Below the pieces are notes generated by a model, which saw only the letters and a program-made list of their open reading frames with translations, did no database searches and had not been told where the DNA came from. A stretch of 64,000 nucleotides of DNA, taken from assembly GCF_001975825.1 (NCBI RefSeq), contig NZ_MTKN01000006.1, forward strand, positions 124,001 to 188,000, written 5' to 3'. The position numbers were made by a program, and so were the translations under genes. The DNA is from [Flexibacter] sp. ATCC 35208. GTDB lineage: Bacteria; Bacteroidota; Bacteroidia; Chitinophagales; Chitinophagaceae. Of this stretch, positions 45,622 through 53,173 are shown in pieces (within the stretch, counting starts at the first letter, position 1; the number at the start of each line of letters is the position of its first letter).

Positions 45622-46323
45622 ATGAATTCACAATATCATGATGGTGCATCTGATGCCCATCACCCAAAAGAGCCCTTGCATTTTAAAATTGAGGGTAAAG
45701 GATACCAGACATCTGATCAATACAAAACGGGCGCAGAATTAAAGCAGATGGCCGGCATACCGTTAGACACAGAATTATACTTGTCTGTTAGCAAACCCTA
45801 CGAGGATGAGTTGATAGAAAACGATAAATCTGTTAATCTGGCGAGGCCGGAAGTGGAAGAGTTTATAGTGAAAAGAAAACTGCACTTCTATATTAACGGC
45901 CAGCTTTTTACCTCCTATGAGCAATATATAACCGGCGCACAGATCCGGGAGTTAGGTAACATACCTGCTGACCATGAATTATATCTCGATATTCAGGATG
46001 GATGGCAGGATGACCTTATCACAGATGACGAAATCGTCGATTTAGCCCGGGAAGGGAAAGAGCGTTTTGTTTCCAGACCACCAAAGCATGACTACATCAT
46101 CATTGTTAATGCAAGGCAAAAGGAATGGAAAGCGGCAAATATCTCCTTCGAACAGGTAGTCGTTCTGGCCTTCGGTGCCTATGATAACAATCCCAATATA
46201 GGCTATACGGTGAACTATAGTCGTGGTTGGGAACCTAAGCCAGAGGGAACGATGGTGAAAAATTCAATTTTACGTGTTAAAAATAAAATGATATTCGATG
46301 TCACAGCAACTGATAAATCATAG
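45622..46323 (+). CDS. Multi-ubiquitin protein (three tandem ubiquitin-like domains)
   Basis: A 233-residue protein built of three beta-grasp units: about 16-82 (PLHFKIEGKGYQTSDQY then GAELKQMAGIPLDTELYL), 87-153 (LHFYINGQLFTSYEQYITGA then GNIPADHELYLDI) and 157-233 (HDYIIIVNARQKEWKA then ISFEQVVVLAFGAYDNNP). The first two clearly share a K/Y-x-TGA-x-x-(K/R)-x-x-(A/G)-x-IP pattern. This matches the bacterial multi-ubiquitin family, substrates of ThiF/E1-type enzymes. The protein ends in ...FDVTATDKS, with no di-glycine. The last domain has the characteristic [12 protein letters not shown] tail. Its 3' end overlaps the E1 gene by 26 bases, so the two are coupled. Confidence 0.87.
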   Translation: MNSQYHDGASDAHHPKEPLHFKIEGKGYQTSDQYKTGAELKQMAGIPLDTELYLSVSKPYEDELIENDKSVNLARPEVEEFIVKRKLHFYINGQLFTSYEQYITGAQIRELGNIPADHELYLDIQDGWQDDLITDDEIVDLAREGKERFVSRPPKHDYIIIVNARQKEWKAANISFEQVVVLAFGAYDNNPNIGYTVNYSRGWEPKPEGTMVKNSILRVKNKMIFDVTATDKS

Positions 46324-47476
46324 TCTGGACCTCAAGCGTTTACGCGATGAAGGTTACGAAATTGAGGTAACTGGTGGGTATTTACATACTCACCACGTTC
46401 CTTACGTTGATTCTTCAAAGCAAGTCAGATATGGAACCCTGATAAGTACGCTTACGCTAAGCAGTAACAATGCCGTTACCGTGCCTGATACTCATGTGAT
46501 ACATTTCATAGGGGATAATCCCTGTGATGTCGATGGTGTCTTCATCCCTGCAATTCAACTTGACAATACGACCAGGCAACTAACACAGGATATTGCTATC
46601 AATCGCTCGTTTTCTAATAAACCGCCAAACGGGTATCCTAACTATTACGAGAAAGTGAAGCGATACATTGATATCATCTCTGCGCCTGCCAAATTTCTGG
46701 ATCCGTCAGCAACAGAAAAGACCTATAGGGTCATTGCTGACCGGGATAACGAAACCGTATTCCGGTATATTGATACAAATTCCAGCAGGGCCAATATTGA
46801 GTTTATCAACGCCAAACATAGCAGGGAGCGTGTTGCGATTGTGGGGTTAGGTGGAACAGGAGCCTACATACTGGATATGGTGGCTAAAACCTCTACGGCA
46901 GAAATACATATTTATGATGGCGACAGTTTTGATCAGCACAATGCCTTTCGTTCGCCTGGTGCCGCATCTCTTGAAGACCTTGCAGCAAAGCTCAGTAAGG
47001 TGGAATACTATCGGAAGGTCTATTCAAACATGCACAAAGGAATTCATGGTCATGATTACTATATTACCAATGACAATCTGCATGAGTTGAATACAATGAC
47101 CTATGTTTTTATCTGCGTAGATAAAAATTCGGTCCGTAAATTTCAGACTGATTACCTGGTAGCAGCAGGAGTGGCATTCTCTGATGTTGGCTTAGGTGTG
47201 AATGTGGTTGATGATCAGCTCATCGGTGCTGTACGGGTTACTTCTGCTAATCATACCAAGCATGATCACCTCAGTCAAAGGATTTTTGCAGGGGATACCG
47301 GTAATAATGAATACGCCACCAATATTCAGATTGCAGAACTCAATGCATTGAATGCTGTGTTGGCTGTTATGAAGTGGAAAAAGTTTATCGGAGTTTATGT
47401 TGATCAGGAACATGAACATCATTGCACATATTCAATTGGTGTATCTAAAATCTTTAATGAAGATGCTGCAACATAA
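46298..47476 (+). CDS. E2-like/E1 (ThiF-family) fusion, ubiquitin-like activating enzyme
   Basis: A 392-residue protein. The N-terminal domain (about 1-165) has the look of the DUF6791/E2-like module ([18 protein letters not shown], then [20 protein letters not shown]). The C-terminal E1 domain has the nucleotide-binding loop VGLGGTGAY (182-190), a D-G-D-x-F-x-x-H-N motif (207-215) and Arg218-Ser-Pro-Gly. Cys273 sits in VFICVDK after the next strand. No clear catalytic cysteine of the classical E2 is seen in the N-terminal half; Ser104 and Ser106 in the SFSNKPP block are the most conserved-looking nucleophiles. The gene overlaps the Ubl gene by 26 and the DUF6527 gene by 14 bases. Confidence 0.85.
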   Translation: MSQQLINHSLDLKRLRDEGYEIEVTGGYLHTHHVPYVDSSKQVRYGTLISTLTLSSNNAVTVPDTHVIHFIGDNPCDVDGVFIPAIQLDNTTRQLTQDIAINRSFSNKPPNGYPNYYEKVKRYIDIISAPAKFLDPSATEKTYRVIADRDNETVFRYIDTNSSRANIEFINAKHSRERVAIVGLGGTGAYILDMVAKTSTAEIHIYDGDSFDQHNAFRSPGAASLEDLAAKLSKVEYYRKVYSNMHKGIHGHDYYITNDNLHELNTMTYVFICVDKNSVRKFQTDYLVAAGVAFSDVGLGVNVVDDQLIGAVRVTSANHTKHDHLSQRIFAGDTGNNEYATNIQIAELNALNAVLAVMKWKKFIGVYVDQEHEHHCTYSIGVSKIFNEDAAT

Positions 47477-47861
47477 ATTCGTTGAATTCATACCGGAGCA
47501 TGTTGAAGAGGGAATATTGTACATATCCATAGAATATTGCACAGCCATACACAAGTGTGTGTGTGGCTGTGGCAATGAAGTTGTAACGCCATTGTCACCA
47601 ACCGACTGGGAGCTGAGCTTTGATGGTAAAACCGTTTCTTTATACCCATCTATTGGTAACTGGAACTTTGCGTGCAGGTCCCATTACTGGATCTCGAAAA
47701 GCAACATTGAGTATGCGGATCGTTGGACCACCAGGAAAATTAAGGAAGGACGAAAGAGCGCCAGTGATGCAAAAGAAAAGTATTATTCAGACGGGGAGGA
47801 ACATACGTTGACGACCTTGGAGAAAAAGCGTGGCTTTTGGAGCCGGATTTTTGGTTTTTAG
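47463..47861 (+). CDS. DUF6527-family protein of the Ubl operon
   Basis: From the ATG at 47463 ([17 protein letters not shown]), inside the end of the E1 gene, the protein has 132 residues. The DUF6527 pattern is clear: [18 protein letters not shown] (His30, Cys32, Cys34, Cys36), [15 protein letters not shown] (Ser63) and CRSHYWI (Cys71, His74). A Cys/His set of this kind suggests zinc binding. A longer frame upstream starts within the E1 gene and is not needed. DUF6527 recurs beside multi-Ubl and E2/E1 genes in bacterial ubiquitin-like operons, where it is thought to act as a processing or deconjugating enzyme. That role is recalled from the family and not shown here. Confidence 0.85.
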   Translation: MLQHKFVEFIPEHVEEGILYISIEYCTAIHKCVCGCGNEVVTPLSPTDWELSFDGKTVSLYPSIGNWNFACRSHYWISKSNIEYADRWTTRKIKEGRKSASDAKEKYYSDGEEHTLTTLEKKRGFWSRIFGF

Positions 47862-48052
47862 GCTTACCGAGGCCGCATGACAGGGGGATGGATGAGTAAG
47901 CAAAAGAAGGCCGGCATTAAATGATTCTGGCCGTTATGAACAAATCATTATTTTATACATCCATGCATCAAGACGATGCTCATCAATTTAAGAGCTGATA
48001 TCAGTCTCTTTCAATAATTCATGTTATATAAATATAAAGTGTGGAAGTTGGG

Positions 48053-48637
48053 TTAATTCATTTGATTTCGGCCAAGGTAATGCCGCTTAGAAAAATCCAC
48101 CAGCTCAGGATATGCGGCAATGATGTAACTCAGACTTTTGTCATCCTTGGAGTTGGTTGGCACTCCCAATTCTTTTGCAGCCAGGTATAGGCCTGCGTTT
48201 AGAAGGGAATCTACCAGTAAGCCAATTGTCTTTTTGCGATTCTCATTTGCGTCTTCCTGTGTTATTTCATGTCCAAACACACCCCGTATCAGGAGCTGTT
48301 CGACTGGAAGACTTATAAGCTGTTGACGCATTTCTGCCTGGAAATCTTTTGTCTCTAAATCTGAGTCTATTGTTAATCCGAAGGATTTACACAATTCGAT
48401 CAACTCAGTTTTTAATCCATCCAGGTCTTCTTCTGGGGTTTGATAAAGGTTTACCCAGCTATCAATCCTTTCCGTAATCTCTTTGTCAGTACCAGGAATT
48501 GTTGGTTTCCATGGTAATATACCATAATCGTAAGCTTCTTTAACATCCAGCCGGTTAAAGTGTTCTTCAAGCTTTTGTGTAAGGTAGGTTGCAATGGCTA
48601 TTACTGCAGGATCAATGGGGTAATCTGACGAATTCAT
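48053..48637 (-). CDS. Hypothetical soluble protein (194 aa)
   Basis: A soluble, acidic, helical protein (VIAIATYLTQKLEEHFNRLD to ELVDFSKRHYLGRNQMN). A block with NRKKTIGLLVDSLLNAGLYL reads as a helix pair. There is no motif that I recognise. It is convergent with the Ubl operon, 191 bases away. Its codon use and composition look like a real gene. It could be a regulator or immunity-type protein of the region, but nothing shows it. Confidence 0.6.
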   Translation of the reverse strand: MNSSDYPIDPAVIAIATYLTQKLEEHFNRLDVKEAYDYGILPWKPTIPGTDKEITERIDSWVNLYQTPEEDLDGLKTELIELCKSFGLTIDSDLETKDFQAEMRQQLISLPVEQLLIRGVFGHEITQEDANENRKKTIGLLVDSLLNAGLYLAAKELGVPTNSKDDKSLSYIIAAYPELVDFSKRHYLGRNQMN

Positions 48638-48742
48638 AGTTTACTGAGTTTTATATAAATTTACCGATATATTTATAATGGACCTCATTACAAATACAAA
48701 GTGAGGTTTACAGAAGATACGACACCCATTATAGCCCTCGGC

Positions 48743-48934
48743 TCATTTGAGTTCGTAGATGATAAGTTCTCCAGCAAAAGAGATGATGCCTTGACCATCT
48801 TTCACGATGATGCCATTGGTTGTTACCACCTTCTGATTACTGACAACAAAGGAATCGTACTCCCTTTGTTTATTTAACGGTGTGAATCTGAAACTGTGAT
48901 TTTGGATGGAATTGATCTTCTTTTGTGCTGCCAC
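48743..48934 (-). CDS. Hypothetical small protein (63 aa)
   Basis: A small basic protein with a beta-like second half (VVSNQKVVTTNGIIVKDGQG then FAGELIIYELK). There is no signal and no known family. It lies between 48053-48637 and the recombinase gene, on the same strand as both. The protein-like pattern gives it moderate support. Confidence 0.4.
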   Translation of the reverse strand: MAAQKKINSIQNHSFRFTPLNKQREYDSFVVSNQKVVTTNGIIVKDGQGIISFAGELIIYELK

Positions 48935-49069
48935 CTTTTATCAAATATTCCCGGAACTTTCTGTCCTGGTCTCTTATACATTTGGGTCTTTTCAGAGTAT
49001 GCCTGTTTTGTCCTGTCAGATTATATGTATTTACATGCACTGATTGGGCCAGGGACGCTGATGGATTTG

Positions 49070-50317
49070 TTATATGCCGAGTTTTTCTTTAAAGTTCAGT
49101 CCTCTTGTTCCTTCCACCACGTCTACTACGTTGATTTCATAATAAGCGTCAGTACTGGCCTCGTTCTGATGGCCCCTTATTTTTTTCAGTACCGGCTTGT
49201 TGGTTCCATACCGGATGTATAACTGGGAGTTGGTGAACCGGGCTAACTTGTTTCTTACTACCCGTTTCCATTTTAAGATGCCGGCAATTATCTTCAGCCG
49301 CTTATTGAATTCCTGATCAGTCACGAAGGCATCCCTGCGCAGCAGATATGGCTCATATTCGGATTCAGGATCATCCGGGTTTACTGTATCGGCTGCCCTG
49401 TATTTTTTAATAATTTCCAGGGCATCCGGAAAGGTCCAGAGCGGAACCACCGCCAGCTCATCATTCTTATAGCGGCCATTGGTTATATATTCACCCATTT
49501 CAGCATCCCGGTGCACTTCAGTTTTGAGCAAGGTGCGCAGGTCATTATAATAATAACCGGTATAGATCAGCAGCAGGAACAGGTCTTTTTCCGTCTGAAA
49601 CTTCTGGTCTTTGCCGGTAAGCACCAGGTTTTTCCACTCAAGTATTTCATGAACATCCAGGTGATCCTTTTTGGATTTGCCTTTTTTGATCTTAATATTT
49701 TCAAAAATGGTTTCTTCATGTGCTTTGGTAATATAGTGGGCCTGACGGGCCCAGAATACTACTTTCCTGTAAGCATTGAAATATCCGTTGACTGTACTGC
49801 TGTTTAATTTCAGGTTAATCAGCAGATACTTTTTAACACCTTCAAAGAGTTCGTGTGATAATTCGTGAAAGGCGATCCTGGGATTAAACTTATTGAGTGC
49901 CTGAAGGGCGCTTCCGTATCGTCCTTTGGTTTTTTCCTCCAGCATCTCCGGTGGATCCGGATAGATTTTTTCAAAGAAGTCGTTAAACAGGCCGCTGTTA
50001 AAGTTTTTCTCCAGCTCTTTGTGGACATCGGCAAACCTGACCTGTTTCTTGGCTACAAAAAAACGTTTATTTAATTCCTTTAAAAGCGTAAGGTTTTCTT
50101 CTATGGCATTGTTGATCTCAAAGGCATATGGGTTGGTATTGGATACCCAGGCTGGCGCCTTACCGGTCCATTCGTCGATTGAAACCTTAAAAGGGATTTT
50201 TACTTCCAGGTACTTTGTTATCCGGTTGATAGTTGCCCGGATGTGAACCTTATACCTTCCCTTTTTATAGTTCTTCTTTCGCCAGTTATGCACCGGCGTG
50301 TAAGTGGGAATATGCAT
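49070..50317 (-). CDS. Divergent tyrosine recombinase/integrase-like protein
   Basis: A 415-residue protein with the layout of Bacteroidota tyrosine recombinases: an Arm-binding N-terminus (GRYKVHIRATINRITKYL), a SAM-like core-binding domain (about 90-215) and a catalytic domain (about 220-410). The catalytic set is imperfect: the Arg of the TGLR-type motif is replaced (YTGYYYNDLRTL), the HxxR His reads Lys (NKLARFTN, Arg kept), and IRGH and a DAYYEIN tyrosine segment remain. Loss of the first Arg is known in some Bacteroidota integrases, but the additional changes leave activity uncertain. Upstream DNA holds 12-bp repeats and a tRNA-Gln. Confidence 0.8.
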   Translation of the reverse strand: MHIPTYTPVHNWRKKNYKKGRYKVHIRATINRITKYLEVKIPFKVSIDEWTGKAPAWVSNTNPYAFEINNAIEENLTLLKELNKRFFVAKKQVRFADVHKELEKNFNSGLFNDFFEKIYPDPPEMLEEKTKGRYGSALQALNKFNPRIAFHELSHELFEGVKKYLLINLKLNSSTVNGYFNAYRKVVFWARQAHYITKAHEETIFENIKIKKGKSKKDHLDVHEILEWKNLVLTGKDQKFQTEKDLFLLLIYTGYYYNDLRTLLKTEVHRDAEMGEYITNGRYKNDELAVVPLWTFPDALEIIKKYRAADTVNPDDPESEYEPYLLRRDAFVTDQEFNKRLKIIAGILKWKRVVRNKLARFTNSQLYIRYGTNKPVLKKIRGHQNEASTDAYYEINVVDVVEGTRGLNFKEKLGI

Positions 50318-50585
50318 AGCCTGTCTGCTTTAAGGCAACCGGAAATATCAGATTTCTGAAGGAAAGTACCAAGTGGGTGGGAGAAGGAGGGGTGTTTTTC
50401 TGTGGATAACTTGGTTGCCCGGAGAGAGGGAAAAGGTATCCTGTACCGGACTCAACAGATGAAAGTCCGAAGCGATGGGAATATGGGCGGTTCCGGGTCA
50501 GTTTTGTGGCTTTAAAACTTCGTGTAGGCGTTTGGAAACGGGTGTGGTAGCGGTTTTAACAGTTATGTATATCCGAAGTGAAAAA
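50318..50585. other. Intergenic region upstream of recombinase
   Basis: GC-richer than the neighbouring island, with no supportable gene. Together with the repeats at 50586-50620 it may contain the recombinase promoter and accessory sites. Confidence 0.35.
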
Positions 50586-50620
50586 GTGTAAAACAAGGTG
50601 TAAAACAAAGTGTAAAACAA
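50586..50620 (+). repeat. Three direct repeats of an 11-bp unit, 12-bp period
   Basis: GTGTAAAACAA occurs at 50586-50596, 50598-50608 and 50610-50620, each starting 12 bases after the last, just over one helical turn. This spacing would suit cooperative protein binding, for example arm-type sites for the recombinase whose gene starts at 50317. Confidence 0.7.
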
Positions 50621-50675
50621 ATGGCGGAAATCAGCGGGTTTTGGCGGTATTGGGCGGGAGGGGCAGGTACATAAA

Positions 50676-50708
50676 AAAACCGCTACAGTGTAGTGCTGTA
50701 GCGGTTTT
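50676..50708 (-). terminator. Terminator downstream of tRNA-Gln
   Basis: Perfect 13-bp stem: AAAACCGCTACAG (50676-50688) with CTGTAGCGGTTTT (50696-50708), loop of 7, and a run of A on the plus strand giving T on the minus. It lies 36 bases beyond the 3' end of the tRNA. Confidence 0.75.
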
Positions 50709-50744
50709 GAGTGATTTTGAGGCTTTTTAATTCATGCCCCGGAG

Positions 50745-50815
50745 TTGCCTGACCTGGATTCGAACCAAGACAAACAGAGTCAGAGTCTGTCGTACTACCG
50801 TTATACTATCAGGCA
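50745..50815 (-). tRNA. tRNA-Gln, anticodon CTG
   Basis: Minus strand: acceptor TGCCTGA pairs with TCAGGCA and the discriminator is A. D-arm GTAT/GTAC. The anticodon stem ACAGA/TCTGT encloses the loop CTCTGAC with anticodon CTG, and the T-loop is TTCGAAT. U1-A72 is typical of tRNA-Gln. Length 71 nt without CCA. No partial duplicate of its 3' end was found elsewhere in the window. Confidence 0.93.
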
Positions 50816-50970
50816 ATAGTTATTCGTTGTTCGGGACGGCAAAATTATAACTTTCTAAAATAAAAAGCAAAATTTATTTTAGAAAGTCCTGAACCTTTCC
50901 ATGAATCCCCGCTGTAACTGCCACTGACGGGGATATAGCCTTGCCCTTGCCACTAAAATCAGGCAATAAA

Positions 50971-50997
50971 AAAGCCCTGCTTATTAAGCAGGGCTTT
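50971..50997 (-). terminator. Terminator of the secreted subtilisin gene
   Basis: AAAGCCCTGCTTA (50971-50983) pairs with TAAGCAGGGCTTT (50985-50997) and is followed on the minus strand by T-rich sequence. It sits 20 bases after the 3' end of the protease gene. Confidence 0.8.
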
Positions 50998-51017
50998 CCT
51001 TCTATAAAAAGAATAGA

Positions 51018-52580
51018 TTATTTATAAGTCGCAGCCAGTTGCAGTGCTTTGTAAGCATTTACTACACCACCTGTTCTGCACAAATCTTCCATATATGTTT
51101 CCTTAGGCTGACCATTTTCATCACCAATTGTTACGGAATGCTCCACTTTCACTACAGACTTTAAGATGATCTCTTTTACCTGTACTGCTGTCAGTTTAGG
51201 ATAATAAGAACGGATCAGCGCAGCCAGACCGGTTACTACAGGTGCCGCCATACTGGTACCATCATGGTAATCATATTTAGAACCAGGAATAGAAGAATAA
51301 ATGCTTACACCAGGTGCAAATACGTCTACCGCAGTCTTACCATAGTTAGAGAAAGAAGCTGGCAGACTCTCATCATCTTCCGGACCGGAAGCACCTACTT
51401 CGATCCAGGCTTCAGCAGTACCACCACCCAGGTAAGTACGGTTAGGATAGTTAGCTACAGAATCTGTGTTCTGACCATCGTTACCTGCTGCGTGTACCAG
51501 CAGTACATCTTTAGACATGGCGTATTTCACCGCATCGTCTACTACTTTCTTATTTGGAGAGTAAGGTTTACCAAAGCTCATGTTGATCACTTTAGCACCA
51601 TTGTCTACTGCATAACGCAGAGCATTGGCCACGTCCTTATCTCTTTCATCACCGTTAGGTACCGCACGCACTGACATAAGCAATACATTGTCAGCTACGC
51701 CATTGATACCGAGGTTATTATTCCGGCCAGCACCGATGATACCTGCTACGTGGGTACCATGATCCGCATCCGGACCAGTTACATCGTTATTGCCATAATA
51801 GTGTTCTTCAGGATTTGCATAATTGTCGCCTACGATGGCGCGGTTATCATAATCCAGGTTCAGCTGGTAATCCACCTGCTCCTTGAAGTGATCGTATGCT
51901 CTATCCAGTTCATTCTCTTTGAATGATTTATAATCAGGGTAGCGCAGCAGTTGCTGACTTACGATCTGCTTGATCTGTGCTTCTACCGGATTGTCTGTAT
52001 TAAATGTCTGGAAATCAGCAGCAGTAGGATTTTCCTTGTTCATTTTGGCCACCATCGTATCCAGCATACCTTTGAAGCGGGATACACCGTAGAGTGACTT
52101 TTTAGCCTCGTCCAGCTCGTCTTCGTATTTATCAAGCAGTCTTTTATATTGGTAGAGACCGTTGGTGTCTGCAGAGGGATTGGCAAAACGGGCTTTACCT
52201 GCACGTACCAGGCGGGTAAGCTCCAGGTTGTCATAATCTACATTGCCTTTGGCAGAACCGATGAAGTCCCAGCCATTGATATCATCAATATAGTGATTCT
52301 TGTCGTCGTCTTTACCATTACCTCTTTTCTCCTTAAGGTTCACCCAGAGGACAGATTTCAGGTCTTCATGAGCGGTATCAACGCCGCTATCGATAATGGC
52401 TACTACTACGGGTTTAGATTTCTTGTCTTTCAGCAGTTCATTGTACGCCTTTTCTACACTGATACCGAAAACGGAATCTTTTTGCAGGTCCATATTTTGC
52501 CAGTTAGGTATCTGTGCATGCACCAATGAGGCGGACAGTAACAGTGCGGCGGCGATGGCTGCGTTTTTGAAAATATTCAT
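51018..52580 (-). CDS. Exported subtilisin-family serine protease
   Basis: A 520-residue protein with a signal peptide (MNIFKNAAIAAALLLSASLVHA). The catalytic residues are Asp64 in AIIDSGVD, His in DHGTHVAGIIGA (about residue 280) and Ser in GTSMAAPVVTGLAAL (near residue 450). A long insert of about 190 residues between the Asp and His motifs (helical, with charged DDDK stretch) is unusual compared with simple subtilisins but known in Bacteroidota S8 proteins. It acts outside the cytoplasm, unlike the S8 protein at 42.6 kb. It is flanked by a terminator and no operon partner is evident. Confidence 0.93.
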   Translation of the reverse strand: MNIFKNAAIAAALLLSASLVHAQIPNWQNMDLQKDSVFGISVEKAYNELLKDKKSKPVVVAIIDSGVDTAHEDLKSVLWVNLKEKRGNGKDDDKNHYIDDINGWDFIGSAKGNVDYDNLELTRLVRAGKARFANPSADTNGLYQYKRLLDKYEDELDEAKKSLYGVSRFKGMLDTMVAKMNKENPTAADFQTFNTDNPVEAQIKQIVSQQLLRYPDYKSFKENELDRAYDHFKEQVDYQLNLDYDNRAIVGDNYANPEEHYYGNNDVTGPDADHGTHVAGIIGAGRNNNLGINGVADNVLLMSVRAVPNGDERDKDVANALRYAVDNGAKVINMSFGKPYSPNKKVVDDAVKYAMSKDVLLVHAAGNDGQNTDSVANYPNRTYLGGGTAEAWIEVGASGPEDDESLPASFSNYGKTAVDVFAPGVSIYSSIPGSKYDYHDGTSMAAPVVTGLAALIRSYYPKLTAVQVKEIILKSVVKVEHSVTIGDENGQPKETYMEDLCRTGGVVNAYKALQLAATYK

Positions 52581-52723
52581 ATGCTTTGTTCATTGACTCC
52601 ACAGCAGCAGTTCAATAGTAAAGATGTGCTCCCGGGGTAGATTTTATTGTTTATTGATAAAGTTGTCTGAGCGCAAAGGGGATTTAAAGGGCCGAAAATA
52701 GCCAATATAAACCTTTAAAAATG

Positions 52724-53104
52724 TTAAAAATTAAAGTACCCAATCACGGCCAGCCACACTATAGCCATGATAATCAAGGGTATCCACGCGGGTAATAATT
52801 TGTAGGGAGGAATGCCTCTCAAAAGCAGTCGCCATACCGGAAAGCTCAATAGAAAAGCAAAAATAAGGGAGGGTACAAAAATGACGTCAGTTCTGCCGGT
52901 TCTGTTATGCAGTATCATCTGCAAATGGAAGTATTCAAAAACCATGGCACCCAGCATGACAAAGGGAATGCTCTTTAACCTGCCTGTGTTTCGGAGGTTT
53001 ACACAAAAAAGAATGGCGCCACCAATGGGCGTCATCAATATTGTATAGATGGCAATAAAGATCCTTGAATAAAGCGCCGTTCTTTGATCACTGCTTGCTG
53101 TCAT
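52724..53104 (-). CDS. Small multi-pass membrane protein
   Basis: A 126-residue protein with four membrane segments (IFIAIYTILMTPIGGAILFC, IPFVMLGAMVFEYFHLQMIL, FVPSLIFAFLLSFPVWRLLL and WIPLIIMAIVWLAVIGYF). No family recognised. It lies between the subtilisin gene and the efflux operon, all on the minus strand, and is separated from the efflux genes by a terminator. Confidence 0.6.
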   Translation of the reverse strand: MTASSDQRTALYSRIFIAIYTILMTPIGGAILFCVNLRNTGRLKSIPFVMLGAMVFEYFHLQMILHNRTGRTDVIFVPSLIFAFLLSFPVWRLLLRGIPPYKLLPAWIPLIIMAIVWLAVIGYFNF

Positions 53105-53135
53105 ACATTAAAAAATATGTCGCAAGATAGTATAA

Positions 53136-53171
53136 AAAGAAAGAGGTCCACAATTGCGGACCTCTTTCTTT
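53136..53171 (-). terminator. Terminator after the RND efflux operon
   Basis: AAAGAAAGAGGTCC (53136-53149) pairs perfectly with GGACCTCTTTCTTT (53158-53171), a 14-bp stem. It lies three bases after the OMF gene stop on the minus strand. Confidence 0.8.
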
Positions 53172-53173
53172 GA

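Noticed and set aside
50586..50620. CRISPR-like array
   Set aside because: Only three 11-bp units with single-base gaps; no spacers and no cas genes. No CRISPR array was seen in the window.
50745..50815. tRNA 3' end as proven attachment site
   Set aside because: No second copy of the 3' end was found within the window and the tRNA's terminator remains next to it.
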